Shown: in pieces, positions 1-6,839 of the stretch
How positions within the stretch are numbered: position 1 is the first letter of the stretch
How the letters are laid out: each line of letters begins with the position of its first letter
Assembly: GCA_022790905.1 (NCBI GenBank)
Contig: JAAVYC010000044.1
Coordinates: forward strand, 1 to 9,104
Direction of reading: 5' to 3'
Length of the DNA stretch: 9,104 nucleotides
Source of the DNA: Lachnospiraceae bacterium
GTDB taxonomy: Bacteria > Bacillota > Clostridia > Lachnospirales > Lachnospiraceae
Notes under the pieces: generated by a model
What the model saw: only the letters and a program-made list of their open reading frames with translations
Database searches by the model: none
What the model was told of the DNA's origin: nothing
Position numbers and translations under genes: made by a program

Positions 1-1228
1 ATATTATGAGCCGCCGCTTATGCAGGTGATTCCGTCTGCATGTAATTTCTGTGAGGATAAAAAGTATGAAGTCTCCAATATGTGCCAGGGATGTGTCGCA
101 CATCCTTGTATGGTGGTCTGCCCTAAAGGAGCAATTTCTCGCGTAAAGGGAAGAGCAGTCATCGATCAGGAAAAATGTATCAAATGTGGAAAATGTAAAG
201 CGGCATGTCCATACGATGCGATTGCGAAAAAGGAAAGACCGTGTTCTGCTGCATGCGGTGTGGGCGCTATCGGTGTAGATGAATATGGACGTGCAAAGAT
301 TGATGCGGAGAAATGTGTATCCTGTGGCCAGTGTATGGTGAGCTGTCCATTTGGAGCGATTGCAGATAAATCCCAGATTTTCCAGTTGATTCGCTGTATG
401 AAGCAGGGAGGAAAAGTAATTGCAGCAGTTGCGCCGGCATTTGTAGGTCAGTTTGGACCAAATGCGACACCGGAAAATGTAAGGGCAGCCCTTTTAAAAC
501 TTGGTTTTTCGGACGTGGTAGAAGTGGCGTTAGGAGCGGATATTGGAGCTGTGGCAGAAGCACATCACTACGCGAATCATGTAGCGACTGGAGAACTTCC
601 ATTCTTGCTTACTTCCTGCTGTCCGTCCTGGGCGATGCTTGCCAAAAAGCAGTTTCCAGATTTGATTGAAAGTGTGTCTTCCGAGTTGACACCGATGGTG
701 GCGACGGCGAGAAGTATTAAGAAAGAAAATCCAGATGCAAAAGTAGTATTTATCGGACCTTGTGCGGCAAAGAAATTAGAGGCGAGCCGCCATGATGTGC
801 GAAGCGATGTGGATTTTGTGATTACCTTCGAGGAATTGTCGGGAATGTTCCAGGCAAGAGATATCGATCCAAATACAGAAAATGGAACGGAGTCTATGCA
901 CGATGCGACGGCGACAGGACGAGGATATGCTGTTGCCGGAGGCGTGGCGGAAGCCGTTACGAATTGTATCCATGAGTATTATCCGGATGTGGAAGTTCAC
1001 ATTGAACATGCGGAGGGACTTGCAGACTGCAAGAAAATGTTACTCTTGGCAAAAGCGGGCAAAAAAGATGGCTGTATGATCGAAGGTATGGGATGTCCGG
1101 GAGGCTGCATCGCTGGAGCCGGAACGATTCTTCCGATCAACAAGGCAAAGACAGAGGTGGATAAGATGAAGAAATCCTCCACCCGCCAAATTCCTCCAAA
1201 AGAACTTCGTGAGATTGAGCTGGATTAA
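1..1228 (+). CDS. [FeFe] hydrogenase, group B-like monomeric type (5' end outside window)
   Basis: Iron-only hydrogenase catalytic protein that would interconvert protons and H2 using ferredoxin-type electrons in the cytoplasm. The frame is open to the left edge (in-frame codons from position 2), so the Met at 20 is probably internal; numbering below counts from it. The N-terminal part is rich in cysteine clusters for several [4Fe-4S] centres: C8/C11, C22-C25-C30-C34, C53-C56-C59-C63, C75/C79 and C99-C102-C105-C109. All three H-cluster signatures follow: L1 TSCCPSW (198-204), L2 GPCAAKKLE (Cys248) and L3 EGMGCPGGC (Cys359, Cys363). Cys200, the probable proton-transfer residue, is kept. The protein ends about 40 residues after L3, as expected for monomeric forms without a C-terminal extension. 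L2 and L3 differ from the usual MPCxxK and MACPGGC, which fits group B rather than the classic CpI-like group A. gltX follows after 15 nt, suggesting cotranscription. No HydEFG maturase is visible here. Confidence 0.9.
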   Translation, partial: YYEPPLMQVIPSACNFCEDKKYEVSNMCQGCVAHPCMVVCPKGAISRVKGRAVIDQEKCIKCGKCKAACPYDAIAKKERPCSAACGVGAIGVDEYGRAKIDAEKCVSCGQCMVSCPFGAIADKSQIFQLIRCMKQGGKVIAAVAPAFVGQFGPNATPENVRAALLKLGFSDVVEVALGADIGAVAEAHHYANHVATGELPFLLTSCCPSWAMLAKKQFPDLIESVSSELTPMVATARSIKKENPDAKVVFIGPCAAKKLEASRHDVRSDVDFVITFEELSGMFQARDIDPNTENGTESMHDATATGRGYAVAGGVAEAVTNCIHEYYPDVEVHIEHAEGLADCKKMLLLAKAGKKDGCMIEGMGCPGGCIAGAGTILPINKAKTEVDKMKKSSTRQIPPKELREIELD

Positions 1229-1231
1229 AAT

Positions 1232-1236
1232 AGGAG
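1232..1236 (+). promoter_or_regulatory. Ribosome binding site that fixes the gltX start
   Basis: AGGAG lies 7 nt upstream of the ATG at 1244. The in-frame GTG at 1238 would leave only 1 nt between this site and the start codon, so the ATG is preferred. Confidence 0.75.
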
Positions 1237-1243
1237 AGTGTGT

Positions 1244-2707
1244 ATGAGTAAAGTGAGAACAAGATATGCGCCGAGTCCGACGGGGAAAATGCATGTTGGG
1301 AATCTGCGCTCTGCGCTCTACGAGTTTTTAATTGCAAAACATGCGGGCGGAGACTTTATGTTGCGTATAGAAGACACAGACCAGGAGCGCTACGTGGAGG
1401 GAGCGACAGAGATTATTTATCGCACCTTAGAAAAAGCAGGGATGTTCCACGACGAGGGACCGGATAAGGATGGTGGATTTGGTCCATATGTTCAGAGTGA
1501 GCGTATGAAGACGGGAATTTATCTAAATTATGCAAAAGAACTCGTAGAAAAAGGAGAGGCATATTATTGCTTTTGTGACAGAAAACGTTTAGAGTCCATA
1601 AAAACGGAGGTCGTGGAGGGCAAAGAGATCACCATGTATGATAAACACTGTCTCTCTCTGGGAAAAGAAGAGGTGGAGGCAAATCTTGCAGCAGGAAAAT
1701 CTTATGTCATTCGTCAAAATATCCCAAATGAGGGAGTAACGACGTTTCACGATGAACTATATGGCGATATCACGGTAGAGAATGCAGAATTAGACGATAT
1801 GATTTTGATCAAATCAGACGGATATCCGACGTATAATTTTGCGAATGTTGTGGACGATCACACGATGCACATCACGCATGTGGTAAGAGGAAATGAATAT
1901 CTCTCTTCAGCTCCGAAATATCAGCGTCTTTACGATGCATTTGGCTGGGAATCGCCAGTCTATATCCATCTTCCGCTGATTACGGACGAAAATCATAAAA
2001 AGTTGTCCAAAAGAAGCGGTCATGCATCGTTTGAAGATTTATTAGAACAGGGATTTTTGCCAGAAGCAGTGGTAAATTATATTGCTCTTTTGGGATGGAG
2101 TCCGGAGGATAACCGGGAGATTTTTACATTAGAGGAGTTGGTTCGAGATTTTGATTATCACAGAATCAGCAAATCCCCGGCAGTTTTTGACATCGTGAAG
2201 TTAAAGTGGATGAATGGAGAGTATCTCAAAGCGATGGATTTCGATCAGTTTTATGAGATGGCAAAGCCTTATTTAGAGGAGATCATCAAAAAAGAGTATG
2301 ATCTCAAAAAGATTGCTAATATGGTGAAGACTAGAATTGAAGTGTTGCCAGACATTGCAGATCATGTGGACTTTTTTGAGGCTGTGCCGGAATATGACAG
2401 TTCCATGTACGCTCATAAGAAAATGAAAACGACACCGGAGTCTTCGCTAGAGGTGTTAAAAGAATTGCTCCCGCGTCTTGAAGAACAGGGGGATTACTCC
2501 AATGATGCACTTTATGCGCTGCTCTGTGAGTATGTGAAAGAAAAAGGATACAAAAATGGTTATGTGATGTGGCCAATCCGCACGGCGGTCTCCGGAAAAC
2601 AGATGACACCGGGAGGTGCCACGGAATTGATGGAAGTATTAGGAAAAGAGGAATCCGTTGCCAGAATCCAGGCGGCGATTGAAAAGTTAGAATCGGAGCT
2701 AGTATGA
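1244..2707 (+). CDS. gltX: Glutamyl-tRNA synthetase (class I)
   Basis: Charges tRNA-Glu with glutamate using ATP in the cytoplasm. In many clostridia this enzyme also misacylates tRNA-Gln for GatCAB to amidate, but the sequence alone does not show which type this is. The protein is 487 aa, normal for the family. The class I HIGH element appears as HVGN (17-20), just after the APSPTG segment (9-14). The KMSKS element appears as KLSKR (253-257). A probable zinc site is formed by C109-x-C111 and H135-C136. The C-terminal third is the helical anticodon-binding region, ending in the expected GGATELMEVLG-type segment. The start at 1244 was chosen on ribosome-binding-site spacing. The gene follows the hydrogenase gene by 15 nt, and its stop codon overlaps the helicase start as ATGA (2704-2707), so translational coupling with the downstream gene is likely. 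No T-box leader is present; the promoter must lie upstream of the hydrogenase gene or inside it. Confidence 0.97.
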   Translation: MSKVRTRYAPSPTGKMHVGNLRSALYEFLIAKHAGGDFMLRIEDTDQERYVEGATEIIYRTLEKAGMFHDEGPDKDGGFGPYVQSERMKTGIYLNYAKELVEKGEAYYCFCDRKRLESIKTEVVEGKEITMYDKHCLSLGKEEVEANLAAGKSYVIRQNIPNEGVTTFHDELYGDITVENAELDDMILIKSDGYPTYNFANVVDDHTMHITHVVRGNEYLSSAPKYQRLYDAFGWESPVYIHLPLITDENHKKLSKRSGHASFEDLLEQGFLPEAVVNYIALLGWSPEDNREIFTLEELVRDFDYHRISKSPAVFDIVKLKWMNGEYLKAMDFDQFYEMAKPYLEEIIKKEYDLKKIANMVKTRIEVLPDIADHVDFFEAVPEYDSSMYAHKKMKTTPESSLEVLKELLPRLEEQGDYSNDALYALLCEYVKEKGYKNGYVMWPIRTAVSGKQMTPGGATELMEVLGKEESVARIQAAIEKLESELV

Positions 2708-4533
2708 AACAGTCTTTGAATCTGTCTCAGTCTGAGGCGATTTCCCACCGGGAGGGGCCGGCGCTCATCTTAGCCGGTCCCGGAAGCGGGAAAACTCTTG
2801 TCATTACCCAGAGAGTGAAAAATTTAATAGAAGAACAGAACGTAAATCCATCTCATATTCTAGTTATTACGTTCACAAAAGCGGCTGCACGCCAGATGAA
2901 AGAGCGTTTTGTGAAGATGATGGGAGAGGTGCATTGTGCGGTTACATTTGGAACCTTTCATGCAATTTTTTTCTCTATTTTAAAATATGCCTATCATTAC
3001 ACAGCGCAAAATATCATCCGCGAAGAACAAAAATACCAGTTTTTGAGAGAAATTATGAGTCGGATGGAATTGGAATATGAGGATGAGCAGGATTTTATCA
3101 GTGGCGTTTTAGGAGAGATCAGCCTTGTAAAAAATGAGGGAATAAAATTAGAACACTACTATGCCAGAAATTGTGGAGCAGATATTTTTCGGAAAATCTA
3201 TAGGGAATACGAGAAGCGGATGCAAAGAGCAGGACTATTGGATTTTGACGATATGCTTGTCTACACGTATGAATTGTTCCGTGAGCGAAAGGACATTCTA
3301 GCGCTCTGGCAAAAACAGTATTCATACATATTGATCGATGAATTTCAGGATATCAATTATTTGCAATTTGAGATTGTGAAGATGATGGCCCTTCCTAAAA
3401 ATAATCTTTTTGTCGTGGGAGATGACGATCAATCCATCTATCGCTTTCGCGGGGCAAAGCCGGAATTGATGTTGAACTTTAAAAAATCTTATCCGATGGC
3501 GAGAGAAATTTTATTAGATATCAATTACCGTTCCTCATCACGCATCACACAGGCCGCACAGAGATTAATTGCCCATAACAGTGACCGATTTTTAAAGGCA
3601 ATAAAATCTCAGGAGAAGCAGGAGGGGATTGTCCAATTTTCGCTGTATGAAAATCAGTGGGATGAGAGTGAAGCAGTGCTTTTAGATATCAAAAGGCAGA
3701 TTGAAAAGGGAATTCCGTATCAGGAGATAGCGGTATTGTTTCGGACAAATGTGCAGCAGAGGATGATGATGCGTCAGCTTTTGAATCACAACATTCCCTT
3801 TGTGGCAAGAGATACGATTCCGAATCTCTATGAACATTGGGTGGCAAAAGATATGTTTACTTATATCCGTATTGCATTAGGCAGCAGAGAACGAAAAGAT
3901 CTTTTGAAGATTATGAATCGTCCAAAGCGATATATTGGGAGAGAGAGTCTAGAGGAATCTAGCGTTGCTTTCGATGTCTGGATGGAATATTATAGAGAAC
4001 AGTCCTGGATTGCAGAGCGGATTGATCGTTTAGAATATGATATTAAAATGCTTTCCGGTATGAAACCTTTTGCAGCGATGAATTATATTCGAAATGGGAT
4101 TGGATATGACGAATTTTGCAAAGAGTATTCCGAATATCGCCATATAAATGTGGAGGAATTGTTGGAGATTCTCGACGAATTGCAGGAGAGTGCAAAGGAG
4201 TATGATTCCTATGAAGCGTGGTTTTTGCATATGGAAGAGTACAAAAGAGAGTTGGAGAGACAGGCGAGAGAGCAGCAGTACCGGCCGGAGGGCATCACAC
4301 TTGCGACACTGCACAGTGCAAAGGGACTAGAGTATGAGGTTGTCTATCTTGTGGATGTCAATGAGGGGATTATGCCGTATAAAAAAGCGGTGCTCGACCA
4401 AGACATGGAGGAAGAGAGACGGATGTTCTATGTAGGCATGACCCGGGCAAAGAGAGAATTATATTTGTCCTCTGTCAAAGAATATCACGGAAAGAAAGCA
4501 GAGATTTCTAGATTTATAAAAGAGGCGCTTTAA
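2704..4533 (+). CDS. UvrD/Rep/PcrA-type superfamily 1 DNA helicase, short form
   Basis: ATP-driven 3'-5' DNA helicase of the UvrD/Rep family, expected to act in repair, replication restart or displacement of proteins from DNA. All SF1A motifs are present in order: Q motif (Gln9), Walker A GPGSGKT (25-31), Walker B DEFQD (212-216), motif III GDDDQSIYRFRGA (from Gly239), NYRSS (274-278), motif V TLHSAKGLE (535-543) and motif VI EEERRMFYVGMTRAK (569-583) with arginine finger candidate Arg581. At 609 aa it is clearly shorter than PcrA or UvrD (about 720-740 aa). It stops about 26 residues after motif VI, so it lacks the C-terminal Tudor-like tail by which PcrA/UvrD bind RNA polymerase. The region between NYRSS and motif V is also compact, which suggests a reduced 2B domain. 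The start overlaps the gltX stop (ATGA). It is probably a lineage-specific paralogue rather than the main PcrA, so no symbol is given. Confidence 0.93.
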   Translation: MKQSLNLSQSEAISHREGPALILAGPGSGKTLVITQRVKNLIEEQNVNPSHILVITFTKAAARQMKERFVKMMGEVHCAVTFGTFHAIFFSILKYAYHYTAQNIIREEQKYQFLREIMSRMELEYEDEQDFISGVLGEISLVKNEGIKLEHYYARNCGADIFRKIYREYEKRMQRAGLLDFDDMLVYTYELFRERKDILALWQKQYSYILIDEFQDINYLQFEIVKMMALPKNNLFVVGDDDQSIYRFRGAKPELMLNFKKSYPMAREILLDINYRSSSRITQAAQRLIAHNSDRFLKAIKSQEKQEGIVQFSLYENQWDESEAVLLDIKRQIEKGIPYQEIAVLFRTNVQQRMMMRQLLNHNIPFVARDTIPNLYEHWVAKDMFTYIRIALGSRERKDLLKIMNRPKRYIGRESLEESSVAFDVWMEYYREQSWIAERIDRLEYDIKMLSGMKPFAAMNYIRNGIGYDEFCKEYSEYRHINVEELLEILDELQESAKEYDSYEAWFLHMEEYKRELERQAREQQYRPEGITLATLHSAKGLEYEVVYLVDVNEGIMPYKKAVLDQDMEEERRMFYVGMTRAKRELYLSSVKEYHGKKAEISRFIKEAL

Positions 4534-4541
4534 GCGTCTCT
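4521..4541. terminator. Hairpin terminator between convergent helicase and DUF1292 genes
   Basis: AGAGGCGCT pairs with AGCGTCTCT around a 3-nt loop (9 bp, one G-T wobble in the + strand RNA). The helicase stop codon (4531-4533) lies at the loop and inner stem. On the + strand the hairpin is followed by the weak tract CTTATT. On the - strand the wobble becomes an A-C mismatch, but the hairpin is followed by the better tract TTTATAAAT. It may therefore work in both directions, though neither side is ideal. Confidence 0.55.
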
Positions 4542-4571
4542 CTTATTAGGTGTCATGGATAAATCGCTATT

Positions 4572-4883
4572 TTACATATCATCATACGCTGCTTCATCGA
4601 GAAGCTCGTCAAAGCGATCTGCAACGATTTCATACTCTTCGTCGCTCTCAATATTTTCGAGAGAAGGATTGCCCTCTTCATCTTCAAAATAGCGGTAAAT
4701 ATAAACTTCTCCCTCCTTGTTTTCACCGCCATCTTCCTCTAATGGAAGCAAAACGATATAGTCTTGATCACCGACATCAAAAATTGTGAGAATGTCACAT
4801 TCCACTTCCGTTCCATCATCTAAAGACAGTGTCACTTGAATATCTGCGTCGTTTTCTGTTTGGTTTTGATTTTTGTTATTCAT
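4572..4883 (-). CDS. DUF1292 family small acidic protein
   Basis: A 103-aa protein of the DUF1292 family (B. subtilis YrzB is the usual reference), whose function is unknown. The recognisable features are a beta-rich core with LDDGTEVECDIL (21-32), the DYIVLLPLE strand (41-49), the GEVYIYRYFEDE segment (58-69), and an acidic C-terminal segment typical of the family. About one third of residues are Asp or Glu and only four are Lys or Arg, so the protein is strongly acidic. It has no signal peptide or membrane segment and is presumably cytoplasmic. The start at 4883 was chosen because AAGGA lies 8 nt upstream. In-frame ATGs exist at 4889 and 4892 but lie too close to or overlap that site, and a longer frame reaching 5027 would run through the promoter. 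The gene stands alone, divergent from the GH13 gene and convergent with the helicase. Confidence 0.88.
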   Translation of the reverse strand: MNNKNQNQTENDADIQVTLSLDDGTEVECDILTIFDVGDQDYIVLLPLEEDGGENKEGEVYIYRYFEDEEGNPSLENIESDEEYEIVADRFDELLDEAAYDDM

Positions 4884-4891
4884 TATCATCA

Positions 4892-4896
4892 TCCTT
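4892..4896 (-). promoter_or_regulatory. Ribosome binding site that fixes the DUF1292 start
   Basis: On the - strand this reads AAGGA (inside CAAAAAGGAT), 8 nt before the ATG at 4883. It decides among the clustered start candidates ATGATGATAATG in favour of the last one. Confidence 0.7.
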
Positions 4897-4906
4897 TTTG
4901 TAAAAT

Positions 4907-4934
4907 ATTGTAAGGTATGTGCTAGAAAAGTCAA
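4907..4934 (-). promoter_or_regulatory. Sigma-A-type promoter for the DUF1292 gene
   Basis: On the - strand a -35 box TTGACT (4934-4929) and a -10 box TACAAT (4912-4907) are separated by 16 nt, each matching 5 of 6 consensus positions. Transcription would begin near 4900, leaving a leader of only about 17 nt that starts close to the ribosome binding site. The match is good but the short leader makes the exact placement uncertain. Confidence 0.55.
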
Positions 4935-4953
4935 GTAAAATCTTATGAGAAGA

Positions 4954-4991
4954 GTGTATACAAATTTTTTGTCAAGGGTGTATACAAATTT
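4954..4991. repeat. Two 14-bp direct repeats with a TGTATACA palindrome; candidate operator
   Basis: GTGTATACAAATTT occurs exactly at 4954-4967 and again at 4978-4991, with a centre spacing of 24 bp, slightly more than two helical turns. Each copy contains the perfect 8-bp palindrome TGTATACA, within a GT-AT-AC core of the kind bound by GntR-family repressors; the family is inferred. The second copy covers the proposed -35 box of the GH13 promoter. The first lies upstream of it and about 20 bp upstream of the -35 box of the divergent DUF1292 promoter. A protein bound here could therefore affect both genes, most directly the GH13 operon. No regulator gene is visible in the window. Confidence 0.6.
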
Positions 4992-5009
4992 GGCGAAAAC
5001 AGATATAAT
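4981..5009 (+). promoter_or_regulatory. Sigma-A-type promoter for the GH13-like/DUF5662/trpS operon
   Basis: A perfect -10 box TATAAT (5004-5009) lies 17 nt downstream of the -35 candidate TATACA (4981-4986, 4 of 6 consensus positions). The weak -35 box sits inside the second 14-bp repeat, so a bound regulator would block polymerase or replace its -35 contact. Initiation near 5016 would give a leader of about 25 nt containing GGAG (5032-5035), 6 nt before the ATG at 5042. Confidence 0.65.
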
Positions 5010-5041
5010 AATACAGACAAAAAACAAAGGCGGAGAAGAAG

Positions 5042-6835
5042 ATGGTTTTAAAGATACAGGCGGGAGATTATAAAGATATGGGGGTAAAAAGGTGCGCAGA
5101 CAGGAGCATATTTACCTTTCAGTGCCCAAAAGAGATTGCCTGTGCCGTCCTTTTATTTGATAAAAAAACAGGTGAGAGAGTAGAACGAATAGAAGTAACG
5201 GAAAAGTATTGTGTTGGGGCTGTTCGCTCTGTCGCGGTATCTCCGTTAAAGACAGAGCGATATAATTATGCCTATGAAATAGATGGAAAAATTATGAGAG
5301 ATCCCTATGCAAGACGCGTTGTTGGGCGGGAGAAATGGGGAGATCTCACGAGAAATCTCAAAAAAGAGCAGCTTTTAAGCGGTTTTGTCAAAAATGAATT
5401 CGATTGGGAATGTGATGAGAATCCAGAGATTGCGGCAGAAAATATGGTCATGTATAAGTTGCATGTTCGCGGATTTTCCATGGACGACAGGGGAAGAAAA
5501 AGAGGAACTTTTTCGGCAGTACAGGACAAGCTTTCGTATCTAAAGGGATTAGGGATTACAAGCGTTGAGGTCATGCCAGTTTACGAGTTTGAAGAATTGA
5601 TGGAGAGCAAAGAGGGCGAGCTTAAAATCAATTACTGGGGTTATACAGAAAGTGACTATTTTGCGGTGAAATCTTCCTATGCCTATGGAAAAGATGCCGG
5701 AGTGGAATTTAAGACTTTGATCAAACAGTTACATGCAAAAGGCATGGAATTGATTATGGAGATTCATTTTGATTCGGAGCAGACGGTTTCTTTTATGACG
5801 GAGGTATTGCGCTACTGGGTAATGGAATATCATGTAGACGGATTTAAACTTTTAGGGGCCGCTCTTCCGATGGAGGGGATTGCGAGAGATCCATATTTAA
5901 GCCGGACAAAATTATTTTATGAGAATTTTTCAAAGGAGTTGTTAGAAGAAGAGCCTTCGAATCTCTATGCCTATAACGAAGAGTTTTTATATCCGGCTCG
6001 TAAAATGCTCAATCATTTGAGTGGTGATATGATCGAGTTTACAGAACAGTTGAAAAAAAGTCATCCGGCTCAACATTTTGTAAATTATATTGCCAATAAC
6101 AATACATTCACATTGGCAGATATATTTTCTTATAATGAAAAGCATAATATGGAGAATGGGGAAGAAAATCTAGACGGAAACGACTGGAATTTCAGCACAA
6201 ATTACGGAGTCGAGGGAGCAACTCGCCGGTTGTTTGTAAAGAAGATCCGAGATAAGCAGATGCGAAATGCGGCAGCAGTTTTATGTTTAGCGCGGGGAAT
6301 TCCCCTGATCTGGAATGGAGATGAATTTGGCAATTCTCAAAGCGGCAACAATAATGCCTATTGCCAAGACAATAAAACGGGTTGGGTCAATTGGAAAAAT
6401 GAGAGCCGTTATGTCGAATATACAGAGTTTATCAGGGAATTGCTCATATTTCGGAGAGAACATCCGATTCTAACGGCGAAAGAGCCATTCCAGATGAAAG
6501 ATTACAGGAGAGTTGGTTATCCGGATTTGTCCTATCATGGGGCGGAAGCGTGGATTGGCGGGTTAAATGGCAGTTCCAAATCCATTGGCATGATGTACTG
6601 TGAAGCATATGCAGTCTCAGAGGAGACAGACAAGGAGCTCACGTTCCTCTATATCGGATATAATTTTTATATGGGAATGCAGGTATTTGCGCTTCCCAAA
6701 TTGCCGAAGGGAAAACAGTGGTACCAAATTATGGATACGGGAGAATCTCAGCCGTTTTATAAGGAACCAAAATTGCTTGGGAAAAATTTTTATGAGGCAT
6801 ATGGGCAGACAATTTCTATTTTAATAGGCAGGTAA
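5042..6835 (+). CDS. GH13 isoamylase/GlgX-like protein with degenerate active site
   Basis: A 597-aa relative of glycogen debranching enzymes (GlgX/isoamylase, GH13), cytoplasmic with no signal peptide. Residues 1-105 resemble a CBM48 glycogen-binding domain ending in DPYARRVVG. The barrel follows: VEVMPVYEFEE (175-185), NYWGYTESDYFAVK (197-210), then degenerate catalytic regions. Region I, usually DVVYNHT, reads EIHFDSE (240-246). Region II, usually VDGFRFDLA, reads VDGFKLLGA (265-273), so the nucleophile Asp is Leu271. Region IV, usually HDGFTL, reads NNTFTL (353-358), so the transition-state Asp is Asn354. Only the acid/base Glu appears kept (Glu294 in TKLFYENF). Regions I and II lie about 20 residues apart, against roughly 70 in isoamylases. 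The remainder stays close to GlgX: SYNEKHNMENG (363-373) and GNNNAYCQDN (435-444). The frame is intact, which argues against a decaying gene. I infer a non-hydrolytic role, perhaps glycogen binding; many annotation pipelines would call it glgX or amylase. DUF5662 follows after 4 nt. Confidence 0.85.
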   Translation: MVLKIQAGDYKDMGVKRCADRSIFTFQCPKEIACAVLLFDKKTGERVERIEVTEKYCVGAVRSVAVSPLKTERYNYAYEIDGKIMRDPYARRVVGREKWGDLTRNLKKEQLLSGFVKNEFDWECDENPEIAAENMVMYKLHVRGFSMDDRGRKRGTFSAVQDKLSYLKGLGITSVEVMPVYEFEELMESKEGELKINYWGYTESDYFAVKSSYAYGKDAGVEFKTLIKQLHAKGMELIMEIHFDSEQTVSFMTEVLRYWVMEYHVDGFKLLGAALPMEGIARDPYLSRTKLFYENFSKELLEEEPSNLYAYNEEFLYPARKMLNHLSGDMIEFTEQLKKSHPAQHFVNYIANNNTFTLADIFSYNEKHNMENGEENLDGNDWNFSTNYGVEGATRRLFVKKIRDKQMRNAAAVLCLARGIPLIWNGDEFGNSQSGNNNAYCQDNKTGWVNWKNESRYVEYTEFIRELLIFRREHPILTAKEPFQMKDYRRVGYPDLSYHGAEAWIGGLNGSSKSIGMMYCEAYAVSEETDKELTFLYIGYNFYMGMQVFALPKLPKGKQWYQIMDTGESQPFYKEPKLLGKNFYEAYGQTISILIGR

Positions 6836-6839
6836 TAAA

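Noticed and set aside
1238..1243. GTG at 1238 as an upstream start for gltX
   Set aside because: It would lie 1 nt after the AGGAG site and adds a Met-Cys not expected in the family; the ATG at 1244 has normal spacing.
4970..4975. Perfect -35 box TTGACA on the - strand between the two 14-bp repeats
   Set aside because: At 16-18 nt downstream the sequence is CTTCTC-like and no acceptable -10 box exists, so it was not called as a second DUF1292 promoter.
4884..5027. 48-codon N-terminal extension of the DUF1292 frame on the - strand
   Set aside because: It would read through the -10/-35 boxes and the direct repeats, has no ribosome binding site, and its hydrophobic/basic composition does not match the acidic family protein.
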